The notes under the pieces: model-generated
Seen by the model: only the letters and a program-made list of their open reading frames with translations
Databases searched by the model: none
What the model was told of the DNA's origin: nothing
Shown: positions 27,352 through 36,732 of the stretch, piece after piece
Layout of the letters: each line of letters opens with the position of its first letter
Numbering within the stretch: the stretch's first letter is position 1
NCBI GenBank assembly: GCA_035479375.1
Contig: DATIIT010000009.1
Coordinates: 8,782-72,781 of the forward strand
Length of the DNA: 64,000 bases
From: PMNU01 sp035479375
Lineage (GTDB): Bacteria; Patescibacteriota; Saccharimonadia; Saccharimonadales; UBA4665
Reading direction: 5' to 3'
Made by a program: the position numbers and the translations under genes

Positions 27352-28179
27352 ATGAAATTTTTATGGCTGAGCAGTTCCCGGGTTGGCGCGCCATTGGGCG
27401 TGGGTATGCTGCTGCTGGCGTTCTTATTCCCGGTTACGGCCGCGGCGGCCTCAGCCATTGCCCAGGGGTTTAAGGCGGGCGGTGACGGAATTGTAAGCGG
27501 CGCGCTGGTGAGCTTGCAACAAGGCGTGGCCGGCACCGTTGAGCTCAGCACCGCCGCCAACAGTGCCCACTTGGTGGGGGTGGTGGAGCGGCAATCGCTC
27601 ATCGACTTTGCCAATGGCGGCACCGTGCAGGTAGTTACCAGTGGCACGACCCCGGTGCTGGTGAGCGACATCAACGGCCTGGTGAAAACGGGCGATAGGA
27701 TTACGGCCTCGCCGATTGTGGGTGTGGGCATGAAGGCTACCGAGAGCGCCACCGTGGCCGGCAGCGCCCAGGCCGACATGCAGCTCAGCACCGCTGAAAC
27801 GCGCCAGGTCACCGCCGCCAACGGCAAACAGCACACTGTGCACGTTGGCGCTGTGCCTCTGTTAGTCTCGGCGGCGTACTACCAGCCCAAACCTACCCAG
27901 AGCAAGTTCGTCCCTAGCGGGCTGCAAACGTTCGCGGCCAACATTGCCGGCCACCAGGTGCCACCGGTGCGGATACTCGTGGCTGGGCTGGTGGTGGTAT
28001 TGCTGTTTGTGTCGGTGGCGGTGCTGTTGAATTCGTCGGTGCGCTCCAGCATTATCGCCATTGGGCGTAACCCGCTCAGCGGGCAGTCGGTGCGCCGGAG
28101 TTTATTCGAGGTGGGCGTCACTACAGTAGGGGTGCTGGCCTTTACAGTCATTGCCGTATACCTTATCCTGACGGCCTGA
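27352..28179 (+). CDS. Exported two-TM protein with tail-fibre-like domain, copy 1
   Basis: 275 residues. N-terminal signal or TM segment (about 12-32), an extracellular domain (about 33-200) and two C-terminal TM segments (about 205-230 and 250-275) joined by a short loop with SSVRSSIIAIGRNPLS. The outer domain contains VSDINGLVKTGDRITASPIVGVGMKA, close to the GD.(I/V)T.S...G.AMKA motif near the C-termini of phage tail fibres. A clear paralogue lies at 35766-36611. Each copy directly precedes a giant fibre gene, so it may assemble or anchor that fibre. ATG 27352 is chosen over TTG 27346, with AAGGCAGG upstream and TATAAT at about 27315. It is one of only two genes here ending in TGA. Confidence 0.72.
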   Translation: MKFLWLSSSRVGAPLGVGMLLLAFLFPVTAAAASAIAQGFKAGGDGIVSGALVSLQQGVAGTVELSTAANSAHLVGVVERQSLIDFANGGTVQVVTSGTTPVLVSDINGLVKTGDRITASPIVGVGMKATESATVAGSAQADMQLSTAETRQVTAANGKQHTVHVGAVPLLVSAAYYQPKPTQSKFVPSGLQTFAANIAGHQVPPVRILVAGLVVVLLFVSVAVLLNSSVRSSIIAIGRNPLSGQSVRRSLFEVGVTTVGVLAFTVIAVYLILTA

Positions 28180-28237
28180 CCGTCCAGGTTGTCCACAGTT
28201 TTACAGCGGGCGCTAAAAGTACTTGCCCCGCTAACCG

Positions 28238-28255
28238 TAAGCCGCGTAAGATATA
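28238..28255 (+). promoter_or_regulatory. Shared promoter element upstream of giant fibre genes
   Basis: TAAGCCGCGTAAGATATA; the same block with one change (TAAGCAGCGTAAGATATA) occurs at 36673-36690, 43 nt before the other giant gene. GATATA or TAAGAT would be the -10. No standard -35 is seen. Confidence 0.5.
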
Positions 28256-28297
28256 AATTACGGGATCAAATACCTAACAACAGAAAAACAAAAACCC

Positions 28298-31200
28298 GTG
28301 CAAGACCAAAACCAACCCACCACCACACCGAGGACTATTGGGGTCGACAGCGGCCCGCTAGTCTCTACTGGATACGACAGCCGGCCAGACCCGTTTGCTG
28401 ATACTGAAGCATTGTCTGCGCAATCTTTGGACAGCACTTTTGTGCACGCCGCGCCGCGCCTTACCGTGGCCTCCCGTTTGCTCAAGCGGGTGGATGTTAT
28501 TTTGCTGGCGCTGTTAGTTTTGGGCGCGCTAGGACTGGTGTTAAGCACCTTTTTCCATAAGCACCAGCAGCCGGTAAGCAACAGCGTAAGCACACAGTTT
28601 GGCAACGTGGCCTTGCCGCTCAGCCAGTTTGTTGGCACGGAGGATGGCATCAAGCTGGACGCCGGGAGTGTGGTGGTAAACGGTGCGCTCAAGCTGAACC
28701 AGGGCGTGGTCATAACGCCGTCGGTGCAGCCCAATGCGCCAGTCTCTGGCCAGTTGTATTTTGACCGCAACACCAACCAGTTGGCGTATTTTAACGGGAC
28801 GGCCTTTGTGCCGCTAGGAGCCAGTACCCAGGCGGTGCAAACCATTGGCGGCTTGAGCGGGCAGGTTACCTTAGGCGGTGGCTTGAGTGTGGTGGGCAAC
28901 CAGCTCGTCTCATCCACGGCCGGTGTTACAGGGGTAGTGGCAGGCACGAATATTAGCGTAACGAACAATAACGGCGTGTATACCGTGAGCAACACCGGTG
29001 CCGGCACTGGCACAGTGACGAGTGGCGGCGGCACGGCCGGTACACTGCCACTGTTTACCGGTGTGCAAAATGTAGAGAACTCCATTGTGGCGCAGTCCGG
29101 CGGTGCCATAACAGTGGGCGGCAACCTGAATGTCTCTGGGAGCTTGGCGCTGGGCACTGCCTTGGGCGTGGCCAGCGGCGGCACGGGCGCAGCCACCTTG
29201 GCAGCCAACGGTGTGCTGTTGGGTAATGGCGGCGGTGCAGTGTCCTCCCTGGTGGCCGGTGGCGCTGGGCTTTGCTTGGTATCCTCGGGAGGGGCGCCCA
29301 CCTGGGCATCATGCTCGGGCGGCGGCGTTACCAGCCTGAACGGCTTGGCTGGCGCACTCACCGTGGCCAACGCAAGCGGCGTGGGCAGCACAGTTACAAT
29401 TAACGACGCAGGCATCGGCACCAAAGGCATCGCCAGTTTTGACGGCACGAACTTTAGCGTTGTTGGCGGGGCGGTGAACACCGTGCAGAACATCAGCACT
29501 GGCTCAAGCCCGACATTTGTGGCGGTGAACACAAATAGTATTACGCCGAGCGCCGCGCTCACCGTTGGCGCCAGCGGCCAGACCCTGACGTTGCAAGGCG
29601 GCGCCAGCACCGTGTTCAAAGCCACGGCCGGCGGCAACACTACCACTGTGGACTTCACGAGCCCTACGGCCAACACCACGCTGCACTTCCCGGCGTCACC
29701 GGCCGGGCCATACACTATTTGTACGACGGTGGGGAACTGCGCCGGCTCTGGCGGCGGCGTCACTGGCTCGGGCACCAACAACCAAATCGTCAAATTTACG
29801 TCCAATGGCAGTACGGTTGGTGACTCCAGCTTGTCTGATAGCGGCGGCGCGGTGACTACCAGCGGCGACCTCGTGATCCAGGGCGGCGATGTGACCGTGG
29901 GCGTGTCCAACAGCCAGACTGGGACGGTGAAGTTTGCGCACAGCGGCTCGGCGTTTATCGGTTCACTGGTGCAAGGTGCGCTGAGCGCCGGCCAGACATA
30001 CACGCTGCCAAACGCCACTGGCACCATCTGTTTGGACAGCGGCAACTGTTTGGGCGGTGGGGGCGGCGGCGCCAACACGGCGCTGTCTAATCTGACGAGT
30101 GTGGCCATTAACACCTCGCTGTTGCCCGGCGTCGCCGGCAGCATTAACCTGGGGTCGGGCGGCTTGCCGTTTGGCGACGTCTTCCTGGCTGGCGCATCGG
30201 GCACCCCTGGCACGAATAATTTCCGGCTCACCGGCGCCTCCACGTCTGGTACGCGGGTTATTACGCTGCCCGACGCCGCTGGCACGGTGTGTTTGCAGTC
30301 GGCGGCGGCCTGCGGGTTTGCGGCCAACAGCGGCAACGGCAACTACATCCAGAACCAAAACAGCGCAGACCAAGCGGCGGATTTCCGCATTAGCGGCACT
30401 GGACGGGCAAATACCTCGGTGCTAACGCCGCTGCTGGACACGGCAACGGGCGTTGCCCTGGCACTCGGCACAAATAACGCTACGGCCATTAACCTCAACC
30501 AAAGCACGGCAATTGCTACGGGCAAGAGCCTAACAGTGGGGCAGGACGTGACGCTGCAGGCGGCAAACTCCAGCATTAGCAACGCACAGACGACGACGCA
30601 CGGCGAGTCGTTTGGCTCTGGCGCCACCACCGCTAATGATGCGGTTGCCTTTGGGTTTAGCGCGGCCGCGCTGGCTAACAGCGTTGCTATCGGTTCTGGC
30701 GCGAGTACCGCCGCCACGTCAGGGATTGCCATTGGTAACGGCGCTACAGCAGCTAACCAGTTTGGCATTGCCTTGGGCCGCGGCGCCACCACCACGGCGG
30801 CTAACCAGCTGGTGGTCGGCAGCGGCACGGGCGCTATCAGCCAGGTGTTTATCGGCAACGGCTTTAGCAATGCTGCACCCAGCGATGTAACAATCCAAGG
30901 CACCGGCGGCAGCGGCACCGACGTGGCCGGCGCCAGCCTGAACCTTTCCAGCGGCGTGGGCACCGGCTTAGGCGCTGGCGGCAACATTAACTTCAAAGTG
31001 GCGACCCCGGCTGGCGGCACCGGCAGCTCGGCCAACGTGGCGCAAACGGTGGCCACTATTAGCGGCACCAACGGCGCTGCGGTCTTCAAGAACTTTGTGA
31101 ATGGTACGGCCGGGTTTGACGTGCAGACGCAAGGTGGCGCATCAATTTTGACCGTTAACAGCAGTACGCCGGGCGTCACCATAAACGGCACCGCCACTAT

Positions 31201-32737
31201 CCAGGGCGGCAGCGGCGCTGGCGCGGTCAGCGTCCAGGCGGCGGCGAGCGCCACTATTAGCATTGGCACAGCTAACGCCAACACCATTACCGTGGGCAAT
31301 GCGGCCAGCACCGCGGCCATCACCATTGGCCAGTCCACGGCCAGCAACACTATTAATATTGGCAACGCCACCACGGCCGCGGGCAACATCCAGACGATCA
31401 ACATTGGCACGTCGGCCACCAGCACGGGCAAGGCGGTGATTACTATTGGCAACACCAACGATGGCTCATCGCTGGCGCTGCAGGCCGGCACCGGCAATGT
31501 GACGCTGTCTACCAACTCGGCCACCTCCAGCGTGACGGTCAAGAGCAACACCAACAGCACCGCTGCCTTCCAGATTTTGGACTCCGGCAATAGTCCATAC
31601 CTCACGGCCAACACCACGTCTACCAACCCAGGCATTTACATCTCTGGTACGGCCAGCGGCGGCGGTGGTGGGCGGCTGTTCTTTGGCAACGTGGGCGACC
31701 CTAACACCTTTGTGGGCGAGGACGCCGACGTGGTCACCCCAGACAACGACCGACTGGCGCTCTTTGGCCGCGCCGGCCTGCGCTTCTACACCAACACCGC
31801 GCCGGGCAGCCTCACGGGCACCATTACCGCCAACGGCAGGTACATCTTCCAGTCGTTAAACGACAGCCAGGGAGGGTTTGAGTACCAGACCCAGGGTGGC
31901 GACGACCTGCTCAACATTTCCACGGCCGCGGTCACCGTCACCATTGGCAAGGGCACTACCAACGACAGCACCGGCGTGCTGCTGGTGCTCGACTCCAAAA
32001 ACACCGCCGGCGACCCCACCGGCATAACTGGCGGCATGTATTACAACAATAGCAGCGAGACCTTCCGCTGCTATACTGGCGCGGCCTGGGCGGACTGCAT
32101 GGGTACGCCTAAGCCTAACGCCCGCCGCTGGACGTACATTACCTATCCGGGCTCCGGCACGAGCTTTAACGCCAACGGCGACATTACTGGCGGCAACATC
32201 GCCACATCTGTCCCGGCCACCACGTCGGAGCCAGCCGTGCTCGATTACGCTACCGCCGGCACCACCAACAGCGCCACCAGCCTGGAGGGCAACCCCAACT
32301 ACAATTCTTCGGCCAACCCCACCTACCAAACGTATGCCTCGATTGCCGGCACCACCAACACCCGCATGTGGCTGGGCTTCACCGACCAGTCCGCGGCTAC
32401 CATGGCTGCCAGCGCCAACCCGGCTGGCAACTACGCCGCCTTCCGCTACGACACCGGCGCCGGCGACACGGCCATCAAGTGCGTCACTAAAGACGGCACC
32501 ACGCAAAACATCACCAACACCTTTACGGCGCCCACTACGGCTGGCCACAAGTACGAGATCGACATTATCCAAGGCACGGAGGTCATCTTTAAGCTCGACG
32601 GGGCAGAGGTTTGCACCCAGTTCACCAACTCGCCAGCGGCCAACACTATGCTGCGCTACGTCAACACCATGACCACGCTCACCAATGCCATCAACGACAT
32701 CCGCGTGGGCTGGGTGTACATAGAGAGCGACAAATAA
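28298..32737 (+). CDS. Giant membrane-anchored fibre protein (1479 aa)
   Basis: GTG start in an A/C-rich, SD-less context. Cytoplasmic N-terminus of about 65 residues, one TM helix (VDVILLALLVLGALGLVLS, about 68-88), then the exported fibre. The stalk starts with a GQLYFDRNTNQLAYFNG unit and continues with Gly/Thr/Asn beta-repeats, including ICLDSGNC-type cysteine loops and ITLPDAAGTVCL units. A YadA-like stretch with AVAFGFSAAALANSVAIGSGAS (about 780-860) resembles trimeric autotransporter head repeats. A second GGMYYNN...CYTG unit (about 1245) precedes a lectin-like jelly-roll at the C-terminus (about 1270-1479). It is homologous at both ends to the protein at 36733. Trimerisation and adhesion are inferred. 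Confidence 0.8.
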   Translation: MQDQNQPTTTPRTIGVDSGPLVSTGYDSRPDPFADTEALSAQSLDSTFVHAAPRLTVASRLLKRVDVILLALLVLGALGLVLSTFFHKHQQPVSNSVSTQFGNVALPLSQFVGTEDGIKLDAGSVVVNGALKLNQGVVITPSVQPNAPVSGQLYFDRNTNQLAYFNGTAFVPLGASTQAVQTIGGLSGQVTLGGGLSVVGNQLVSSTAGVTGVVAGTNISVTNNNGVYTVSNTGAGTGTVTSGGGTAGTLPLFTGVQNVENSIVAQSGGAITVGGNLNVSGSLALGTALGVASGGTGAATLAANGVLLGNGGGAVSSLVAGGAGLCLVSSGGAPTWASCSGGGVTSLNGLAGALTVANASGVGSTVTINDAGIGTKGIASFDGTNFSVVGGAVNTVQNISTGSSPTFVAVNTNSITPSAALTVGASGQTLTLQGGASTVFKATAGGNTTTVDFTSPTANTTLHFPASPAGPYTICTTVGNCAGSGGGVTGSGTNNQIVKFTSNGSTVGDSSLSDSGGAVTTSGDLVIQGGDVTVGVSNSQTGTVKFAHSGSAFIGSLVQGALSAGQTYTLPNATGTICLDSGNCLGGGGGGANTALSNLTSVAINTSLLPGVAGSINLGSGGLPFGDVFLAGASGTPGTNNFRLTGASTSGTRVITLPDAAGTVCLQSAAACGFAANSGNGNYIQNQNSADQAADFRISGTGRANTSVLTPLLDTATGVALALGTNNATAINLNQSTAIATGKSLTVGQDVTLQAANSSISNAQTTTHGESFGSGATTANDAVAFGFSAAALANSVAIGSGASTAATSGIAIGNGATAANQFGIALGRGATTTAANQLVVGSGTGAISQVFIGNGFSNAAPSDVTIQGTGGSGTDVAGASLNLSSGVGTGLGAGGNINFKVATPAGGTGSSANVAQTVATISGTNGAAVFKNFVNGTAGFDVQTQGGASILTVNSSTPGVTINGTATIQGGSGAGAVSVQAAASATISIGTANANTITVGNAASTAAITIGQSTASNTINIGNATTAAGNIQTINIGTSATSTGKAVITIGNTNDGSSLALQAGTGNVTLSTNSATSSVTVKSNTNSTAAFQILDSGNSPYLTANTTSTNPGIYISGTASGGGGGRLFFGNVGDPNTFVGEDADVVTPDNDRLALFGRAGLRFYTNTAPGSLTGTITANGRYIFQSLNDSQGGFEYQTQGGDDLLNISTAAVTVTIGKGTTNDSTGVLLVLDSKNTAGDPTGITGGMYYNNSSETFRCYTGAAWADCMGTPKPNARRWTYITYPGSGTSFNANGDITGGNIATSVPATTSEPAVLDYATAGTTNSATSLEGNPNYNSSANPTYQTYASIAGTTNTRMWLGFTDQSAATMAASANPAGNYAAFRYDTGAGDTAIKCVTKDGTTQNITNTFTAPTTAGHKYEIDIIQGTEVIFKLDGAEVCTQFTNSPAANTMLRYVNTMTTLTNAINDIRVGWVYIESDK

Positions 32738-32792
32738 CCCGGCCGCACATCTCTTTCCCCCTATGCTTTTATCGTATAAGATGGGGGTAACC

Positions 32793-33203
32793 ATGGAAAC
32801 TGCACACATATCTAAATCGCGGCGCGGGCTGGTCATTAGCCTGGTTGTAGGCGGTGTGTTGCTGGTGGCTGGCGCCGCCGGCGCCGGCTTTTGGCTTGCG
32901 CGCCGCAGCAGTACGCCGCCGTCCACTAGCAGCCAGGCGGCGCAAAAGCAAAAAATCCTGCAAGAGGTAGGCGACATGTACTTGCTGCCAGACGGTGAAA
33001 ACCCCACAGTGGCCATCATCCAGGACAAAAGTGCGCTCGGCTCGGAATCTTTTTTTAGGGCGGCCCAAAACGGTGACGTGGTGATCATTTATAAGGCTGC
33101 CGGCCTGGGGCTTATTTACCGGCAAAGCCTGCACAAGCTCATCAACGTCCAGACGGTGTCGTTTGCTGGCGCCGCCGGTGGGACGGCGCCAGCCGGTAAC
33201 TAG
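32793..33203 (+). CDS. Single-pass membrane protein with small exported domain
   Basis: 136 residues: short basic N-terminus, TM helix (about 10-35), Ser/Thr-rich linker, then an exported domain with NPTVAIIQDKSAL, FFRAAQNGDVVIIY and LIYRQSLHKLINV. This last pattern is, as far as I recall, common in CPR membrane proteins of unknown function. ATG 32793 is preferred to 32763 because TATAAG (32774-32779) lies between them. It follows the giant fibre gene by 55 nt and completes the first fibre module. No counterpart follows the second giant gene. Confidence 0.6.
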   Translation: METAHISKSRRGLVISLVVGGVLLVAGAAGAGFWLARRSSTPPSTSSQAAQKQKILQEVGDMYLLPDGENPTVAIIQDKSALGSESFFRAAQNGDVVIIYKAAGLGLIYRQSLHKLINVQTVSFAGAAGGTAPAGN

Positions 33204-33222
33204 TATTATCCGGCTAGTTACC
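33195..33222 (+). terminator. Hairpin terminator overlapping a stop codon
   Basis: GGTAACTAG / CTAGTTACC, 9 bp perfect, loop of 10 nt; the TAG stop of the upstream gene is inside the stem. A T-run follows after about 8 nt. Confidence 0.55.
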
Positions 33223-33261
33223 CCTTACGTTTTTCCGGTGGCGGCTGGCCGCACTCGGTGG

Positions 33262-33267
33262 TATACT
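33262..33267 (+). promoter_or_regulatory. -10 element of parA-parB
   Basis: TATACT, 20 nt before the parA ATG. The short leader carries GAAGAGGGA as Shine-Dalgarno site. Confidence 0.5.
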
Positions 33268-33287
33268 TTGACCTGAAGAGGGAACTG

Positions 33288-34049
33288 ATGAAACAAACAA
33301 TCATTGCGGTCATCAACCAAAAGGGCGGCGTTGGCAAGACAACCACGGCGACCAACTTGGCCGCGCAGCTGGCTGGCAACGGCGCAGCAGTGTTGCTGGT
33401 AGATTTAGACCCCCAGGGCAATGCCACCAGCGGCCTCGGCGTCAACAAAGAGTTGGAGCCCACCACCTACGAGGTGCTGTTTGCCCAGGCTGGCCTGGAC
33501 CAAGCAGTGCGTCCGGCAGAGCGCGACGGCCTGTATATTTTGCCGGCCAATGCCAACCTGGCGGCGGCCGAGGTAGAACTGGTATCGCAGCTGCAGCGCG
33601 AATTTGCCCTGCGCCGGGCCCTGGAGCCGGCGGCATACGACTACGTCATCATTGACTGCCCGCCGGCGCTCGGCCTGCTCACTATCAACGCGCTGAGCGC
33701 GGCCACCCACTTGCTCATCCCGGTGCAGTCGGAATATTATGCGCTCGAGGGGCTTGGCCAGCTGCTGGCCACGGTGCAGCGCGTCAAAGAGGCGCTTAAC
33801 CCCGGGCTGGACCTGCTGGGCGTGGCGCTCACCATGTACGATAAGCGCACCAGCCTGTCCGAGCAAGTCATGCACGAACTACAGAGCCACTTCGGGGACA
33901 AGCTGTTTAAGACGGTCATCCCGCGCAACGTGCGTTTGGCTGAGGCTCCCAGCTTTGGCAAGACCATTTTTGAGCACGACCGCTGGAGCAAAGGCGCCCG
34001 CGCCTACAAAAATCTGGCCAAGGAGGTAGCAAAACGTGTCCATGGGTAA
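33288..34049 (+). CDS. parA: Chromosome partitioning ATPase ParA/Soj
   Basis: A Walker-type ATPase that moves ParB-parS complexes on the nucleoid. 253 residues: deviant Walker A KGGVGKTT at residues 12-19, the DLDPQGNAT motif near residue 43 and the VIIDCPP Walker B near residue 119. The length suits the small chromosomal Soj type without an N-terminal helix-turn-helix. ATG 33288 is chosen over the upstream GTG because of GAGGGA 7 nt before it and because the -10 element overlaps the longer frame. It overlaps parB by 14 nt. I saw no parS consensus in the window. Confidence 0.95.
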   Translation: MKQTIIAVINQKGGVGKTTTATNLAAQLAGNGAAVLLVDLDPQGNATSGLGVNKELEPTTYEVLFAQAGLDQAVRPAERDGLYILPANANLAAAEVELVSQLQREFALRRALEPAAYDYVIIDCPPALGLLTINALSAATHLLIPVQSEYYALEGLGQLLATVQRVKEALNPGLDLLGVALTMYDKRTSLSEQVMHELQSHFGDKLFKTVIPRNVRLAEAPSFGKTIFEHDRWSKGARAYKNLAKEVAKRVHG

Positions 34050-34899
34050 AACTGGCCTCGGCCGCGGTTTTGACGCATTAATCCCCAAGAGCGTGGACGC
34101 TGCCGCGCTGTTTGACGACCCTGGCCGCATCCAAAAAATCGCCCTGGGCGACATCGTGCCCAACACCGACCAGCCACGCACTACCTTTGACAACGACGCG
34201 CTCGTCGGCCTGGCCGAGTCCATCAAGCAGCACGGCATTATCCAGCCGCTGGTGGTGACGCCGCACGGCGCCGGCAAGTACAGCATTGTGGCCGGCGAGC
34301 GCCGGTGGCGCGCGGCGCACATTGCCAAGCTGGACAAAGTCCCGGCCGTGGTGCGCACCACCAAAGAGCTGGAGCGGCTGGAGATTGCCATTGTAGAAAA
34401 CGTGCAGCGGGTGGATTTGTCGCCGTTGGAGCAGGCCGTGTCTATCGAGCGCCTGCATCAGCAGTTCAGCATGACGTACGAGGCGATCGCCAAGCGGCTG
34501 GGCAAGGCCAGCTCCACGGTAAACAACATCGTGCGGTTGTTGCAGCTGCCGGAGGCCGCGCGCGCTGCCCTCGAAGCGCAAAAATTGAGCGAGGGCCACG
34601 CCCGCGCCATCCTCGCCCTCAAAGACTCGGCCGCGCACCAAGCCGAATTACTGGCGAGCATCTTGCGGCACGGGTGGTCTGTGCGCCAAGCTGAGCAGTT
34701 CGTTACCTCTGTGAAAGATGGTTTTAAGGAGAAGGCCGCCACCAAGGCGCGCATGAGCAGCGAGACGCCGGCCACCAAACTCCTGGGCAAACGCCTGGGG
34801 GCGCCGGTGCACATCCGCCGTACCGCTAAAGGCGGGAAGCTGGAAATCGCTTTTACCAGTGACGATGAGCTCGACAACATCCTGGCTAGTCTAGGCTAG
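34036..34899 (+). CDS. parB: Chromosome partitioning protein ParB/Spo0J
   Basis: A CTPase and parS-binding clamp. 287 residues: N-terminal KTGLGRGFDALIP box that contacts ParA, a ParB/Srx domain with the GERRWRAA CTP-binding motif (about residue 95), a helix-turn-helix (about 145-185, YEAIAKRLGKASSTVNN) and a C-terminal dimerisation region. GTG 34036 is favoured: AAGGAGG lies 8 nt upstream, while ATG 34042 would be 14 nt away. It is translated as an overlapping pair with parA. Confidence 0.95.
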   Translation: MSMGKTGLGRGFDALIPKSVDAAALFDDPGRIQKIALGDIVPNTDQPRTTFDNDALVGLAESIKQHGIIQPLVVTPHGAGKYSIVAGERRWRAAHIAKLDKVPAVVRTTKELERLEIAIVENVQRVDLSPLEQAVSIERLHQQFSMTYEAIAKRLGKASSTVNNIVRLLQLPEAARAALEAQKLSEGHARAILALKDSAAHQAELLASILRHGWSVRQAEQFVTSVKDGFKEKAATKARMSSETPATKLLGKRLGAPVHIRRTAKGGKLEIAFTSDDELDNILASLG

Positions 34900-34943
34900 A
34901 TCCCCTAGGCAGATGTCTGGGGGTGCAGCTCGAAGCCGAGCGC

Positions 34944-35660
34944 CTAGAAGCGCTTGGCGTCGCCAATGGGCAAGACGCGCACGGCGAGCTTGCCGATAAT
35001 TTTGTTGGCGTCCACCGGCCCAAAGAGCCGCGAGTCCAGCGAGTTGCCGCGGTTGTCGCCCATCACAAAGACGTGGCCGGCGGTGATTGTCCACTCGCCG
35101 TCAACACCGGTAGTGGGGATGACTTTTCCGTAGGGGAGTGTGGCGTCTGGGCGGAAACCATTGGGGTACTTGGCGTTGTACACCGTTACCACGCCGCCGC
35201 TGACCACCACTTTGTCCCCGGGTAAACCAATAACGCGCTTAATGAGTTGCTTTTCCGGGTCCTGGCCGAACTGGCCAAGGCGCTCATCGGTGAAAACAAC
35301 GACGTCACCCCGGTTTGGGATGTAGGCGTGGTGGGTGATTTTTGCCCACGTGCGGCCGAGCTTCCACACAATGAGGCGGTCGTTGTTGTGCAGCGTGGTT
35401 TCCATGCTGGGCCCGTCCACTTGGTAGGACTGGAACACGAACATGGTCAGCAACACTGCGATAACCGGCGCAATAATAAGCACCAGCACGGTAGAAAGGA
35501 TACTGTGCCAGTTATCGCCATTTTTGCTGCGTTTGGTGGGAGGTGTGCTAGCCGCCGGGCGCGGCGGGGTTATGGGCGCGACAGTATGCGGCGCGCCGGA
35601 AAGTGGCTGTTGCATAGGTGCAGCCGGCCGGGGCTGCTGCGTGTTTGGCGAGTCATTCAT
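34944..35660 (-). CDS. lepB: Signal peptidase I
   Basis: Cleaves signal peptides of exported proteins at the outer face of the membrane. 238 residues: Pro-rich cytoplasmic tail (about 1-48), one TM helix (about 53-77), catalytic Ser85 in VDGPSMETTL, catalytic Lys141 in KRVIGLPGD, the GDVVVF box and the C-terminal GDNRGNSLDSR box. ATG 35660 follows TATAGT by 10 nt on the minus strand, so the mRNA is nearly leaderless; the frame is open further upstream but has no start signal. It sits inside the surface-protein island, whose many exported products are its likely substrates. Confidence 0.93.
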   Translation of the reverse strand: MNDSPNTQQPRPAAPMQQPLSGAPHTVAPITPPRPAASTPPTKRSKNGDNWHSILSTVLVLIIAPVIAVLLTMFVFQSYQVDGPSMETTLHNNDRLIVWKLGRTWAKITHHAYIPNRGDVVVFTDERLGQFGQDPEKQLIKRVIGLPGDKVVVSGGVVTVYNAKYPNGFRPDATLPYGKVIPTTGVDGEWTITAGHVFVMGDNRGNSLDSRLFGPVDANKIIGKLAVRVLPIGDAKRF

Positions 35661-35765
35661 ACAAAAGGTAACTATAGCGCAAATTACCTGTTGGTGCACG
35701 GAAATACTCATTGGGCGGTTCCGGCATCTGGGGTATAATCGTAAGCATAACAACAGTAGGGCTCT

Positions 35766-36611
35766 ATGCACATGTCGCTTCCACGGCAAAGACGTTCTCC
35801 AAAAGCGAAGTACATCAGTTTGGGTGTGGCGGCGTTCACACTCATTATTTGTGTGTCTTCGTTGAGCGCCCAAGGGGTCTCTTCTATTGCGCAGGGTTTC
35901 CGGACCAGTGACGCCGGGGTTGTCTCTGGCGCGCTGGTGAGCCTGAAAGAAGGCGTGGCAAACACGGTTGAGCTGGGTACGCCGGACAATTCCCAAAACC
36001 TTATCGGCGTTGCCGGCAGCAAGTCACTCATTGAGCTGTCGAGCGGCACAGGCAGCGTACAGGTGGTCACCAACGGGACTACGCAGGCGTTGGTGTCGGA
36101 CATCAACGGCGATGTGAAGACTGGCGACCGCGTCACGGCCTCGCCAATTGCCGGCGTGGGCATGAAAGCCACGAGCAGCGGTATCGTTGTGGGCAGCGCC
36201 CAGGCTAATTTGAGTAGTGCAACCACTAGCACCCAAACGGTCACGAATAAAAGAGGCAAACAGGTGACGGTAAAGATCGGCACTATCCCGGTGCAGGTAG
36301 ACAAGGTGTTCTACCAGGCGCCCACGGACACGGTGTCATTTTTGCCCCCGGTGCTGTCTGATTTTGCCAACAGCGTTGCCGGGCACCAAGTTTCCCCGGT
36401 ACGCGTTGTGGCGGCGGCGCTGCTTATTTCGTTGCTGTTTGTGGCTGTAACAATTTTGCTGTATTCGTCGGTGCGGTCCAGCATTATTTCGATTGGCCGC
36501 AACCCGTTAAGTGAGCAGGCTGTGCATAAGAGCCTCTTGGAAGTAGGACTGACCGTGGTGGGCGTGCTGGTGTTTACCGTTATTGTGGTGTATTTGATCC
36601 TCACCACGTAG
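35766..36611 (+). CDS. Exported two-TM protein with tail-fibre-like domain, copy 2
   Basis: About 281 residues, a paralogue of the protein at 27352-28179 along its whole length. Shared blocks: SIAQGF, GALVSL..GVA.TVEL, VSDINGDVKTGDRVTASPIAGVGMKA, the SSVRSSIISIGRNPLS loop and two C-terminal TM helices ending VYLILTT. TATAAT at 35734-35739 and GTAGGG before the start support the region; ATG 35766 and ATG 35772 are both possible. It directly precedes the 2466-residue fibre, repeating the gene order of the first module. Confidence 0.72.
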   Translation: MHMSLPRQRRSPKAKYISLGVAAFTLIICVSSLSAQGVSSIAQGFRTSDAGVVSGALVSLKEGVANTVELGTPDNSQNLIGVAGSKSLIELSSGTGSVQVVTNGTTQALVSDINGDVKTGDRVTASPIAGVGMKATSSGIVVGSAQANLSSATTSTQTVTNKRGKQVTVKIGTIPVQVDKVFYQAPTDTVSFLPPVLSDFANSVAGHQVSPVRVVAAALLISLLFVAVTILLYSSVRSSIISIGRNPLSEQAVHKSLLEVGLTVVGVLVFTVIVVYLILTT

Positions 36612-36672
36612 CGTAAAGTTTTCCACAGAAATACGCCTATCTTGTAGTAAAAAGTACATATACCTACAAGCA

Positions 36673-36690
36673 TAAGCAGCGTAAGATATA
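36673..36690 (+). promoter_or_regulatory. Shared promoter element, second copy
   Basis: TAAGCAGCGTAAGATATA, 17 of 18 bases as at 28238. It is followed by a small hairpin (ACTC...GAGT, about 36709-36726) and an A-rich, SD-less leader to the GTG at 36733. Confidence 0.5.
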
Positions 36691-36732
36691 TGCAGGGAAT
36701 ACTCTCGAAAGGGAGTCACAAAAAAACAAATC

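Noticed and set aside
28258..30342. 694-codon open frame on the minus strand inside a giant fibre gene
   Set aside because: It mirrors the plus-strand repeats; the protein is Pro/Val/Leu low complexity, as expected from reading Gly/Thr/Asn codons backwards, and it has no start signals. The same applies to the other long antisense frames in the giants.
33195..34100. parS site near parA-parB
   Set aside because: No match to the usual TGTTTCACGTGAAACA consensus was seen by eye around the genes; a degenerate site cannot be excluded.
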